Assembly: GCA_964036155.1 (NCBI GenBank) | Contig: OZ038422.1 | Coordinates: forward strand, 992,001-1,056,000 | Origin: Diploscapter coronatus | Taxonomy: Eukaryota > Nematoda > Chromadorea > Rhabditida > Rhabditidae | Direction: 5' to 3' | DNA length: 64,000 nucleotides | Part shown: one piece after another, positions 35,426 to 47,900 of the stretch | Layout of the letters: every line of letters starts with the position of its first letter | Position numbering within the stretch: position 1 is the stretch's first letter | Made by a program: the position numbers and the translations under genes | The notes under the pieces: model-generated | Database searches by the model: none | What the model was told of the DNA's origin: nothing | The model's input: the letters and a program-made list of their open reading frames with translations, nothing else

Positions 35426-37961
35426 CAGTCGATACGAGTATTTCTTTCCCAAAATGTGGGCACCTTTCTCCCAAATTCGATTTTTGTTCCCCAATTTTGG
35501 GAGAAAAGTGCTCACATAATGATAAGCATTGCATAGTCATATTTATTCTGTACAAATTTTTAAAATTCAAATAAAGTTTTCAAATTTATTTTCGAAGACG
35601 TGCACTTTGCCTGCTTCATTTTGGGTTTTTCGAGGTTTCACCGAATTTCCGAAGCTTAACCCTCAGTGCTCGGTGGGGACGTTGTTTATGTAAAAGGAGA
35701 AAGATGATAATAAGAAAATATTGTGTTCAAATGAGAGGGCAGAAAGAGAAGGATGAAATTCCATTTCTCCGATCTTCGCTTCTCTCTTTCTTCTGAATCA
35801 GTCTTTCTATGTCTTCTAGTCAAAATGTCCAGCTCGTCCTCTCTCTATTTTAAGAACTATTTCTCCATTTTATATGTCTGCGTCTCTCGCTTTTCACATG
35901 CTATTTCTCCGTCCTTTGCTTCAACTAGCGATCAATTTTCCGTTTTCCAACCCTGCTCTCTCATTTTTCAACACTATCTCGCCGGCTCTTTAGGGTGGCC
36001 ACACTCTTTCCCTTTGGCTCACATAGAAAAAGCTGCTCGCCAAAATATTCTTCCCATAAACTTTCAGCCTTCTTCTATTTTAGTTTAAATATTATAGATC
36101 AGCCATTTTCAAGCTGTATTTTTGAATATTTAATTAGATTTGATGTCTTTTCCTAGTATTGTTGATTTGAATAATTTACGCCGGAATTCCCATGCTGTTT
36201 AAAGTTAATCATGGCATCACGTGATGAATGCAATTTTAACCATGGCTCATGAGCGCCCTGGAAAATAAAACATTTCTGAAAACGTCTTTTCTCTCTCGTT
36301 CTATGTGGATTTTGCACATAATGCTTTTCGAAGTAAACAACTTTCCCGGGTCTTTCTGGCTAAACATTGAGTTCACATTTTACACAACAAAAAGCTTAGA
36401 TTTTGGCTTGTCTACATCAAATTTGTATTTCAACAGATTATTTCTTAGACTGATAATAATGTAATGTGCAAAATTCTTCCAAAATTCCCTATTTTTAGGC
36501 TTCATAAAAGGTTGTTAGGTATCAATATATCTAATTTTACGCTAGTTATTCAATGGCTAATTTTGCCTACCTAAATTATCATATCGTAGTTCTAAAACTT
36601 AAAAAATTTCCTTAAAAATATTGTTTTTTTTTTTTGCAATTTTGCCCCTTTTTCTAATTTAATTCCCATCTATGGTGCCTTGTTTACCCGCAATTCTTAT
36701 CACTAATGTCCTCATTTTGCTTATTTTGCAAACCGAGCCCAAGACGAGAGAAGGCGCATTTGTTTTTATTATCATTTTATCATGCGATGCTAGGACATTT
36801 GTAAAGGGTGGTGATACATCGCAGAAAAAGAAGTTCAACATTTTCGGTTGTTTACATAAATGTTCTTGATTTTTTGTAATATTGTAAAATGTAGAAAAAA
36901 TGAAATTTTCAAGAAACGTTTGAAGCTAATTATAACTCTCGAATTTCTAACGGCTATCGATTAACATCGGTTTCCAGGGGCAAAGGGAAAATAGAGAAAG
37001 TGAGCATAGAAAGTTGGGCATCTTTCTCGTTCCCCAATTCTCCCTTTATTTTCTGTGGTCTCTAGCAATTTCTCTGCGTCTTTTCAACTTCTTTCTCTTG
37101 CCTATGTTTGCTCTTTTGTTTATCTCGAGCATTTTCAGCAGTGGCTTCCTTCGAATTTTCCATTCCCCTTTGTGCCGCGAAACCACGAGGAGGGCTTCTT
37201 TGAATTTCGTGGCCGAAAATTCGTTTCTAGTCAATTTTTTTGCTAAATTTTATTTAGTTTCGGGAAGAAAAATCGCAATATTTCATTCATCCTCTTGATA
37301 TGATAGAAAGCATAATTGAAATTGATAGGTTCAGAACTTGTAGGTTTTACATTTTTAGACAATCTTATCTTAAAAATCCAATTTATCTAATGCATTCATT
37401 GATTTGATGAACCGAGCGACGCAAATAATATAACTCATTTTCTGTTCGCTGGCAAACAATTTCCCTGCTGCAAAAGCGCCTGGGCATCGTTGTTCCCAAG
37501 GGGTATCTTTTTCCCCTACCGACAAGAACGCAATCCATTACCCTCGTTTTCCAAGTTTTCATTTACTCAATGGACATTCCTAGGGGCAGAAAATACCAAC
37601 TTGAGGTGTTTAATTCGGAATTAGCTTTGAATTCTGTGCGGTTAATTTAAGAATTTTCGCATTTCATGCTTTGAACTCTTCCTCGTCGGGTTCCACACAC
37701 ACACAAAGCCGTTTCTTCTAAGTCGAGCACTTTATTTCCAACCCTTCTCGAGAAAAGCCTTCTGAAATTGCATTTCACCATTTGCATCATTCCGTCATCC
37801 TTTGGAAGTCTCCCTTTTCTTTCTCCATTTCTTTTGGTATTTCGAATATCGATATATTTTCACGCATTTCGTAACGCCTTTGTTGAAATCATGATGCAAA
37901 ATTATCGTCAATTTGGGAAATTTCAGATCTTTACCAGTTGCATTCGCTGAAATTTTCAAAG
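35426..37961. other. Intergenic region between PPxY gene and NDRG gene
   Basis: It starts with the PPxY 3' UTR (poly(A) signal at 35570-35575). The rest is pyrimidine-rich on the + strand, with open frames rich in Phe, Leu and Ser that look like low complexity. No exon is supported. It presumably includes the NDRG promoter. Confidence 0.5.
35456..35515 (+). repeat. Hairpin in the 3' UTR of the PPxY gene
   Basis: GTGGGCACCTTTCTCCC and GGGAGAAAAGTGCTCAC pair across a short loop, 30 bases after the stop codon and before AATAAA at 35570. It would form a stem of about 20 bp in the mRNA. Confidence 0.7.
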
Positions 37962-40900
37962 ATGTCTGAAGAGGCAGTTCCGGTATTGAGTTTATTTCTT
38001 TCAATTGATAAAAGTACTAAGTAGGACCATTAATGAGCTCATCACGTGACTTTTTACGCCAACTCGGAAAGTAGTTGAACCATCGTAGCGTCGTTTCTCA
38101 TGCGAACTAGTATAGGATTTGTTAGAGAAGCGATTTCTTCTCTACTATTTCATGTATGCAACGATGTAACTACTTGTTCGGTTGCTGTTTTTACTTGCTA
38201 CTTTAATAAATTTCTATTTTATTAATATTCACTTTTTGAAAATCGATTTTCAGATGGTTGCGGTCCAAACCCAGCACTGTGGCGTGCTTCACGTCTACGT
38301 TCAAGGAAATATTGAGGATAAATCCGGAAAGACGTTCTTCATCACCGTTCATGACATTGGCACTAATCGTATGAAATTCGGCAACTTGGAAACCTCAGCC
38401 CCTAAGCCATGCGAAATAGTGTGAGAAAAGAATCGTTTTCTCTATCATCCCTCACCCTAATTCGTATTGCTTGAGGGCTTGAGGTTTTCAAAGAGCCATT
38501 AAATTCTTGCTTTTTTAAACTCATCGAATTTGCATGTCATCAATTTTGAAATGTTCGCCACGTTTTTCAGCCCTGTCGAAACTACTCAGTTTCCAAAATC
38601 ATAGAACTTTCCAAATTGACGGTTTTTTTTTTTTTTTAAATACGCTCTTTCTCAAGAAATCAATGGCTTTTGAATATTTGTGCAATTTAAGATAAATCCT
38701 TCATCCGCTTCGTGAACGATCCTTCGATGGCCCCGGTCAAAGACAAGTCCATCTTCCTGCACGTTTGCGTCCCAGGACAGGAGCAGAACGCCTCAGATTT
38801 CAGTGGAGAGTAAGCATTTTACCCCCACTTAGCTAGCAAATTAGTTTATTTGCAAAAAAATATATATGTTTCAATTCGAAACTGCATACGCGATTCCATG
38901 ATATTTATCAATTAAGTTGATTTTTATAATTTTATTGATATAAACAATATAAATAACACATCCAATTCGAAAAAGCTAAAGCAGTGCTTACGCAATTAGC
39001 ATTGGAACGAATTTTGTAGTATATTGAGAAATTGCGTGTATAAGCGCTGCAGAAATATGAAGTGGCTCTGGAATTTGGCATTTCCATGCATAGGATATCG
39101 ATACGCGTCAATTCGTGTCAAATTCGTTAATAATTGATCAAATAGCCGCAAGAGAAGGCGAATATTTTGCAAACAATGCTTAGAGAAAAAGCTAATATAC
39201 AAGGTCTTTCGTGTGGTCGTTAGGATAAGCTGATTATTTTTTGCCTCTCTTTCGAAATTCCCACATTTTCAAGCGATCCCTGGCTTGTTTACTGGCTTAA
39301 CATTTTAAAGAAAAAAAGGTTGAAGATCGATCAAACGTTCAGCTTTCCGACTCTGGAACAAATAGGCGAAGATTTGGCCGCGGTTCTGGATAAATTCGAA
39401 ATCAAGGTGAGGATAAGTATTCGAATGCTTTTCCAATTAGCAACTCATTTAGGCATGCATTGCCTTTGGAGAAGGCGTCGGCGCGAATATCGTCTGTCGA
39501 TTCGCGGTAATTAAGTCGGACCTAATTTTTGTTTAGTTACCCTAATTAAGATGAACTACCCGAACCGTATCCTGGGCATCATTCTGGTTCACTGTACCTC
39601 GACTACTGCGGGTATCATCGAGTACTGCAAAGAAAAGGTAATCAAGTCGGGACAATTGGGGGCTAATTAAAGATTTAATTAGGTGATGAATCTCCGATTG
39701 GAAAATGGCATCATGTCTGACGGAGCGTGGGACTACCTGCTGGCCCATAAATTCGGAGGAGTAAGTGAAATTTCTATTTTAGGATCTTGAAAAACAACCC
39801 AAGGAATAAGATTTTTTGCTAATAATTAAATAATTCTTCAGTCATCATCCGACGTGAGTTTGTCATGCACTACTCGAATTAATGCACACTAATCGTGGTG
39901 ATATTAAACTATTCGACTGAATTCTCTCTTGAGCTCAAAAACCAAAACAATCTATTGATATCGGCTGATCCCCACTGGTTTAATTTTTCATCAAACAATA
40001 AACACCGCCGATATGAAGCGATTGAGAAGGCTTGTTGAGAATCAAACTCAGCTAATTTTTGTCCTCCAAAATCATTGAAAGAGAGATATCAGTGTTGAAG
40101 TAGGACATATTTGGTGGTTGGCTTTCGATATGTAGGAAATAGTCAAATTTGCTGTGACTCAAATGATCTTCGGCATGTCAAAATATCGTGGAGACTTGAG
40201 AACGCGTTCATAGAGATAGATAGCTGAATTTTGCGGAGTTCTAACTCAACATAGTACTAATCAAACGACTATACCTCTAACATAACATAGAAGTTTAAAA
40301 AAATCCCTTAGAACTCGGCAGGATCACGTTTAGAAAGGAATTTTTGTATAACAGCAATTCTTTCCGGAGATGAGAATTTTCCAATTTAGGGAGATGCGGC
40401 CCACAAATCGAGCTATCTGGAGGAAATGAAGACGAGTCTGAACCCGAAGAACCTCAGCAAGTATCTTCTGGCCTTCACCAAGAGAACGGATCTGAGCTCG
40501 ACTATTGGAACGAAATTGGAAAAGTACGAATTTTATCAACCATTTGAAAATCCCTCGATGCAATTTGTGATGCAGAATGAAGAAGTTCAAGCATTGCATA
40601 ATGAAATCAGAGCTGTAAATGTTCGGACACGTGTGCGTATCTAAACACTTACAGTCCTGAATGAAAGCATATTTTTTCAACACAAATATACCAAAATTTA
40701 CAGGTTGTCAAGTATTCTGAAATGATTGATTTAAAAAAAAAATTCAGTGTCGATGCCCTGCTCGTGTCTGGATCCAAGGCGCAGCATCTTCACACGGTGT
40801 ACACGACCCACAAATCGATGAACAAGAAGAAGACTACCCTGCTCGTGGTCGACAATGTTTCGGATGTCATGCAGGAAGCGGTAATCATTCATTTTTTTCC

Positions 40901-41298
40901 TTTAGATATAGTCTAAAAATGAGAAATTAAGCCCGACAAATTGGCGCGATCCTTGATTCTGCTGTGCAAGGGATGCGGATTGCTCTCAGGAGTTGCCATT
41001 CCGGGCATGGAAAGACAGAGAACGCTTTCGAGGTATGGCTACTAGATTTGAAGGCGATTTTTCTGCTAATTTTAACATCAGAACCATCATAGAAATGATC
41101 ATTACAGTTTATCCTTTTGTAAAAATACCGAATACTGATACACAAGGAAAAAGAACCAGCAAAATGAATGACACCAAGCATTTCTTCAAAACATGATTAT
41201 TATTTGCAAAATTCAGCTCGATGGAAGAAGCTGACCGCCCCCGTAGATTGTCGGTGACCGGCCAACAACCCTCCATGCCACCTGTACCATCCAACTAA
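37962..41298 (+). CDS. NDRG-family protein (N-myc downstream-regulated, alpha/beta-hydrolase fold)
   Basis: Exons: 37962-37982 (tentative, MSEEAVP), 38254-38368, 38692-38809, 39343-39406, 39453-39506, 39551-39637, 39683-39760, 40390-40523, 40748-40880, 40932-41032, 41217-41298 (stop TAA). All phases agree, 328 residues. The order of motifs follows NDRG proteins: CGVLHVYVQG, FFITVHDIGTNHKSF, HVCVPGQEQNA, FPTLEQIGEDLAAVL, AFGEGVGANIVCRFA, HCTSTTAGIIEY, then DALLVSG near the C-terminal lobe. NDRG proteins have the hydrolase fold but lack a proven catalytic triad and act in stress, differentiation and trafficking. Here the usual nucleophile position reads GEGVG, consistent with no catalysis. The tail contains RRLSVTG, an AGC-kinase-type site like those phosphorylated in mammalian NDRG1. 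Without the micro-exon, the start would be the ATG at 38254. Confidence 0.92.
38071..38174. repeat. Family G palindromic element, copy 2
   Basis: Ends GTAGTTGAACCATCGTAGCG and GCAACGATGTAACTAC. It lies in the first predicted NDRG intron. Confidence 0.65.
38379..38497. repeat. Family A MITE, copy 4
   Basis: Begins CGGCAACTTGGAAACC and ends TTTTCAAAGAGCC. Flanks ATGAAATT (38371-38378) and ATTAAATT (38498-38505) differ at one of 8 bases. It starts 10 bp after the donor of the NDRG intron. Confidence 0.8.
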
Positions 41299-42566
41299 TT
41301 GGAGACTTGAGGTTTATGAACTGCGAAACAGACGTTGCCCAACGTTTTCGAACTGCGCGCGCAGTTAGCTTCGTGAAACGAGATAGTGAATATTTTCGAG
41401 AGAGGAAAAGAAGGCATGCTCTCGATAAGGCACACCATCTCGTTTCATACGAGGTTAGCCGCGCGTGGTTCGAAAATACGTTGCAACGTCGGCTGCGGAG
41501 CAGTTTCTTCGACAATTTGTAAAATAGTTAAAATCGCCGCATATTAAATAGCATAGCGGAAGAAGAACCTTTCCTAATTTAATACTAAACTATTTGGTGT
41601 GAAACGATCTAACTATCTTCTCAAGTTGTCTTTTTGTTTAAGTGTTTCTCATGTGCATTTCAGGAAAGCATTTGTTTAAAAACTATTTATAATACTTAGA
41701 TGATAGCAATTTTATTCGTGTGTTCTGATACGATTATACTTTTTGCGGACAAGTTTTGTATATATATATGCAAAAATGAAGCCATAGAGTAGACATGATT
41801 GTGACTCAATTATTTGTCTTTATGACGTATTCTTAAACACTCTTTGCAAGCATTCTTCATTACTTTATCTGTGAAAGAACATACCTATTTACGCAATTTT
41901 TAAAAATATTTTATTAGTTTTGTAATTTCATGTAGTCTGAACACATTTGAGCTGCTTTTGAAATATAAACTTATTTCAAGAACAGTCCTATTAGCCAGCT
42001 GTTATATCCGTCGTGTACAATGTTCTGATATTTAGTCGACCGACCTTTTCCTTATGTAAAGCCGATTTCTTCTTCTTTAAAACTGGTTTTGTAACAATTT
42101 GTGAAGCCCCATTTATCTTGATAGCTAAATTTTTAATGTCTTAAAATAAATCTATGTGAGGAAGATGTTTATTCACAAACATTTATTTTATAAGCGAAAA
42201 AATGGAAAACGGGGTGTGTTGGTGCTAAAAATTGCGGTTGGAGAATTAACGAATTCCCGATTATTCTGTGAATTCAAACAGATAAGACTACGGGGAGAGA
42301 GACGAGCGTCCCATTTCCGGACCAACTTCCGGCCGACGAAAATGCTAATTCGCAATTCCGGGAAAAATTTCTACACACGAAAATTTTTACACCAAAACAA
42401 GACATTCAGGGTTACTGTAGTAATTATTAGAGTTCATAGGTTTTAAAGAACTATTACATTGAAAACATTAAAAATGGAATGTGTCCCGTGTGTTTTACAA
42501 AAAAAAAAATTAGATAATAAAATGAGGAACGGAACACTCCGTGGTATTTTCTCCCAGCGTGATTAT
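41299..42566. other. Convergent intergenic region between NDRG gene and nlp-3
   Basis: Contains the NDRG 3' flank, one family F element at 41332-41488 and AT-rich DNA. The open frame at 42156-42446 is basic and resembles no family; I do not call it. Confidence 0.5.
41332..41488. repeat. Family F palindromic element, copy 2
   Basis: Arms CAACGTTTTCGAACTGCGCG and CGCGCGTGGTTCGAAAATAC, with inner GTGAAACGAGATAGTG mirrored by CATCTCGTTTCATAC. It begins about 35 bp after the NDRG stop codon. Confidence 0.75.
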
Positions 42567-43191
42567 TCAAAAGTACGGCACTTCAGCGAATTCCGGCGTC
42601 TCCACAGCGCGCTTGCCCAACGATTGACCTGCCAAAGCGTCGAAATATCTGAAATTCGAAAAATAACGAAATTATTCAGCAATATGAAAAAGTAGCAACA
42701 GTAATGTTGTAACAAGAAATAATATCGAAGTCAGGACGAAGGTAATGATCATATCATTGCCCCTACCCTATACTATTTTATGGGTTACAACGTCACTGCT
42801 TCTCCCGATGCTCAACTTTTCGAGGACTTACCCTCGATACGCCCTTTTTCCAATCGAGTCGATGAAGGGGTTGACCGCTCGCTTGCCCATCGAGTCCAGA
42901 AAAGGGTTTATCGCTTTTTTAGATCGCTGAAATTATCGCAATGAATAAAATTGGAGAAATATCACGTTCATATAAAATATACTAAATACTACATTTTTAG
43001 CGTCCTTCCCTTTTCTAATAGAGCAAATGGAAGAAGATCTTGTTAAAATTTAGCTAGAGAACATTTCATATAAGCAGAATTTTTAAAATGATCACCAAAA
43101 TCATGGGCTGTGTGGAAGAGATGAAAGGGATGGTGATGACGAGCAGCAGGACGAATTTCGTCAGAACCTCCATAATTTGCCTGTACAACAT
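42567..43191 (-). CDS. nlp-3: NLP-3 neuropeptide precursor
   Basis: Exons: 43191-43096, 42926-42832, 42648-42567 (stop TGA). Phases agree, 90 residues. An N-terminal signal peptide (core TKFVLLLVITIPFISS) is followed by RSKK and three Gly-Lys-Arg-terminated peptides: AINPFLDSM-GKR, AVNPFIDSI-GKR, and one ending YFDALAGQSL-GKR. The Gly is the amide donor, so the products would be amidated. C. elegans NLP-3 carries AINPFLDSMG, AVNPFLDSIG and YFDSLAGQSLG, so orthology is clear. The third peptide has an unusual N-terminal extension, AYRG, between the preceding KR and YFD, and an intron falls at this point. Precursors of this kind pass through the secretory pathway and are cut by prohormone convertases in neurons. 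A TTTTCAG upstream of the start could be a trans-splice site. Confidence 0.95.
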
Positions 43192-44977
43192 TTCTGGCTT
43201 GTGCGTGGATTTGTAACTGATTTTGCCCAAAGTTCTGAAAATAAAAAATATTCAAGAATTTAAACATTAAGAACTAAAGCGAAAGATCAAGATTTACGAC
43301 GTAAAAGTAGAAAATAGAACGCACATTTCGAAATCTTTAAAGTTATAGGATCGAGAGTGCGACTTGGACAAACCCAAAGCGATAATCTGACAGAAACATT
43401 TGAAAATCCGTCGAGAGCGGAAGTGCGCGGGAGCAAATGTTTTAAAGTGATAAGCGAAGCGCAGAGAGAGTGATAAGGAGTGGTATGGGCTGATAAGCTG
43501 AGGAAAAAAAGTAATAATCCCTCGACACCCAAAACTAATATGTTGCAGTAGGATATCCAGAAATTAGCTGAATCATGTCAAGTGACGCGTGTTTTATGAT
43601 GTAAGTTTCTAAGAAAGTAGCCTCCAAAGTTCGCGTGTGCTCAGAAGATCTTAAACGAAGTGCGGAAAACGCAATCCTAGGGAGGACGATTGTCAGAAAC
43701 TCCTTGCGACCTATCCCCTCTATTTTCTTAACAAATTTATCTCTTCAACCAGTTATTAACCAAAATTTGTACCATTACAATCTGGCATCATAACGATGAA
43801 CTCACTCGTGCAGCCTACCCCCTATTGTTTATTTTCGTCTGACGAAGTGCTCCTAGGTCTGGAAAAACATCGAAACAACAATTGATTTTCAAATTTGTAG
43901 CAGAAAATGAGTTCAAACGCTTGGAAAAAGCGTTCATCAAGAGAGGTTCTCAATTTTTCTGAGGTTTTATTCGAGAAAATACGCCATCCATTCCCCGAGA
44001 GCTAATATCCTGAAATATTCATACGGTACGCTCACGAGCATACGCAATACACAAATGTTGCATAAATAGCGAATACGCGCTGTCGCATTTTTTACGGAAG
44101 AATTCAAAGTGTAAAGAGCAAGACAATAACTTATGCTAGCGTAAAATGAACGCCCCATAAAAACGCCGATCCCCATTATATCGTCGTAGTAAATTGGTGG
44201 TACACGCGCAATTCTCGCCTACGAAAATTTGCATTTTGTTTTCGGCAAATACGGTCAAATAACTGAAGCAGTAGTATTTACATTTGGAATAGCGAAAATT
44301 GGCGAATGATGTGGGAAAATTTTCTATATTTGAACAAGACAGGATTTATTAACAATTGTTGGATGCTCGGCGAGAAAACTTCACAAAAGAGTTAATTCAA
44401 AGGTTTCCGTCTCTGAACTTGTATTCTCATGACGGGATTCATAGATATCTAATTCTTCTGAGAGGATTAAAAATCCTCCTTTAATATTTTTGTAGCATAC
44501 TTGTTACATAGAGATCATTCACAGAAAGGGCTTTATTTGAAATAGAAAAATCGAGATTCGACTAAAAATTGGTACACGAAAAAGATGAGCTGACCGTAGG
44601 ACTAAACACATTTGCATAAAATAAGTGTAAAGGTTGATATCGTTCAATTTTATTCAAATGACACGTTATGCGGCGTGTGTATGGGGTAAGCTAGAGACGT
44701 GAAGAAAAAACAAATTTCGGGCGGGTGCGAGAAAAATTGTCGATCATTAGGCCGAACGTGACAAATGGCTTCTCATTTCAGGCCAGCAGAAGCTATGAAT
44801 TGTTTTTATCAAGCCCTTTTTTGGTCCTAACACATCCCCGTTATATTACGGACAAATTTCACAGCCAAACCCATCGGGCATAGCCTTTGTTGACATAGAC
44901 GGACAGCAAAAATTCAAGAAATTCAGGCAAATTCCAGCTAAATTTGAACTTTCAGGTTGCTTTTGTAATCAAATTTT
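43192..44977. other. Intergenic region between nlp-3 and the lectin-like gene
   Basis: It includes the nlp-3 5' flank and promoter, and the 3' flank of the lectin-like receptor gene. One family H element lies at 43674-43862. No exon is supported. Confidence 0.55.
43674..43862. repeat. Family H palindromic element, copy 2
   Basis: Ends TCCTAGGGAGGACGATTGTC and CGTCTGACGAAGTGCTCCTA (inverted). It matches the copy at 32440-32595 in reverse orientation. Confidence 0.7.
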
Positions 44978-47900
44978 TCAGGGATCAGCTGGACCAGGAC
45001 GTTTCCTTCCTAGGGCGCTTGCCCCCTTTGTCCAAGGCTTCCATCCGGTTGGAGTTGGACCATCATAGCCTCCGCCACCGGCTTTCACTACCTGAAGAAT
45101 TTTCATATCAAGAAATATCGCTGATGCTGAAGTCTGGAGGTCGAAAACGAGGAGAGATAGAAGTGATTTTAAGGCCAGTTTCTACTCTTTGCTTTTCTAA
45201 CCACTAAAAATAATCGCGCACCACTTTGCACGCCCCTCCCAGATTTAGGCATCAACAATATTGGCTTTCATAAACGTCTTACTCCTCCCAATCTTCCTCT
45301 TGGAGCTCTCATCGAAACGTCAGGATTCGGACTTCTCAGCAGATCTCCACTAGGCTTGGAAGGCTCCTTGAACAAGCTTTCAGGTGATGGTTGGACCTTG
45401 GAGGATGGGGGCGTTGATCTTCAATGTTTTAAAAATACGTGTTTCGTTTTGAGAACAAATTACCGAACTTGCGATTTATCAGATCTGGACGCAGAAACCG
45501 TCGGCTGAACAATAATGGGTTGATCGTTCCTTGCTGGTCTAGATGCCTTTTGTGGAAGAGGACTAATTTCAACAACTATGAAAACATAAAGTTGTTCAAT
45601 AATTCTTACGAGACACTTCTTGGTCGTTTATCAGATCTGATGGCCTCAGTTGGAGTCAACGCACTTTTTCCTGGCTGATCAGGGCTCCTTGGTCGAACCT
45701 CTTTAGCTGGTCTTCTGCTTACGGGTGGTGGTGAAGGAATTCTCTGAGGACCGCGACGCATCGGGGGCTGTTCTGGTCTAAAGACATGTTTGCCTTCTTA
45801 AAAATACCTTCTTACGGCTATTTGGAAACCGCGAAGCCACGAGGCATAAGGAAAATCGCATAGGGTTTAGAGTAGGGTATGAGGGATGATAGACTTTTTC
45901 CTATTTTATTTCTCAATGTCTCCAGTGTCTCGGTGGTTTCCAAATTTTTCTTCTTATTTACTGTCTTCTCTCAATAGGTTCTTTCTGCGAGAATGGAGGG
46001 CTTCGCGGCGGTGAGCTGATGGATCGAGGGTCTCTTGGTGGATTGCCAATTGCTGTGATCAAATTAGCTGAACTTTTTTGCACCTGTGGGTTTCTTCGAT
46101 GATGATGATGCACTGGTGGAATCTCAGACATTTCCGGCTTCGGATTGTGGACGAAGACGTATGGAGTAGATGCGATCACTGGAGTAATGAGCTCATCATG
46201 GAAGTCGCCAAGAGGAGCTACGGACTCTGCATCCGGGCTCTTCGGCATCTCCTTCAACGAAATCTCGTCTGCGATATCGTCGTCTTCAGGTATGGGATTC
46301 TCTTCTTGATGAATCTTTGCAAAAGGCATGGGCTTGGTAGCTATTCCCTTCTGAAATATTATATGTCTTTCGAGAAATTTCCAAATTCTATATACTTGCT
46401 TCGGTAGTTGTTTCTTGAATCTCTTTGATACTTTGTGAAAGGACGACTCATCAGTTTGACATCATGAAATTTAAAGTTTCGTAACTGTTAAAATGACTAT
46501 TTTCACACCAATGTCTCTCGTCTCAGGTTTAATAGGCCGGGTCGCTTCAATGACTCGAATTTCTTTAGTGTGGAAGCCATAGACCTTCTCCGACTTCTCA
46601 GGTACCGCGATTATCAGTGGATCTGCCACCGATGGTACAGCTGCGGACACTGCTGGAGCTGGAGGCACCAAATTCAGGCCTCTTGATTCAGGGCGGTACA
46701 AAACGTCTTCTACAATATACTTTGATTTCACATATGAGATCTGAAACGATACTTTTAATCTCTTTCATCTCAATATTATGCTTTGGTTCTTCATCAATGA
46801 TGGTGCTGTCAATCATTTTGTCCTTAACCTTCGGAGGAGTGATAGGACGATAATTTTTGTCCATCGGAATTGGAACCACAGGAGGGATCGGGCGAACTTG
46901 TGGCATTCGGATAGGTCGTTTCTCAACGTCCTTCTTTGCCTGCTCCTTCGATCTACAGAACATGCACCGGTGCAAGCAACAATGACAGCAGCAGAGCAGC
47001 AGAATGAGTCCTGAAGCTATTTCTTTTGGAAAATAGAACAATTATTCGATACCCAAGAAGAGCAGCAAGCACGCAAGCAAGGCTCTCCAATCCACACACA
47101 TTCCAAGGATGCTCCATTGATATTCTAAACAGCCGGTTCTCGCTGGACATGGAGCAGCGGTCGTTCCAGCAGGGTTCTGCACTGATGTGAAGATCGTTAA
47201 GGGGATTGACGATAGGGATTGATCAGGATCGGGAGACAAATCTGCAGTGATAGAGCTACCATTGCCCGAGGAGCCATCTCCTGGATTGGGATTCGGGTTG
47301 GGGTTTGGATTAGGATTTTTGCTATCAGCTGTCGTGTCTGTTGCTCCAGAAGAGTTCGTAGATCCAGAGGTAGAACTAGTAGTTCCAGTAGCAGGTTGGT
47401 CGTCTTGAGTAACTGTGGGTCCCATTTCAGCAGACTGAGACGATTGCGCGTTTGTGACGTTTGAATTCGAAATCGTGCTTATTGTGGTTTCGCTTGACGT
47501 CATTTCAAAGCCGATCGTGAATGTGGATCCAGTTGAGATTGAATTGCCAGAGCTCGAAGATGATACGTCTGTCATCGACGACGACGTCGGTGAAGCGGTC
47601 GTTGTCGAAAGGGCAGATGGCGTGCAAGTCGCTAAAGAGTTGCAGTAGTCCGGTTGTTGAAGAGCTGAGATAATAATAATTTTTGTTTGAAGAGAAAACA
47701 AAATCTTACGAATGTCACATAACGTCTTCGAGGGCAGCAGGCAAGAGTCGAAGGTGTATTCCATGTCATCTGTGGATGTTTTCAGGAAGGCACAAGTCGT
47801 ATTTACGGTTGCGTTCTAATTTTTTGTTGTTGATATTTCAACGAAAATTGAATACACTTTACATTGGCCATTTTGATGGAGCTTGCAGAAGGGTCCAGGA

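Noticed and set aside
45610..45665. Extending lectin-like exon 10 to the GTAAGA donor at 45609
   Set aside because: It reads into a TGA in frame and leaves the next exon out of phase. A donor at 45665 (GTGCGG) is weaker but keeps every downstream frame.
46078..46407. 109-codon open frame on the + strand
   Set aside because: Antisense shadow of the proline- and histidine-rich tail exon of the lectin-like gene, whose own frame joins in phase with its neighbours.
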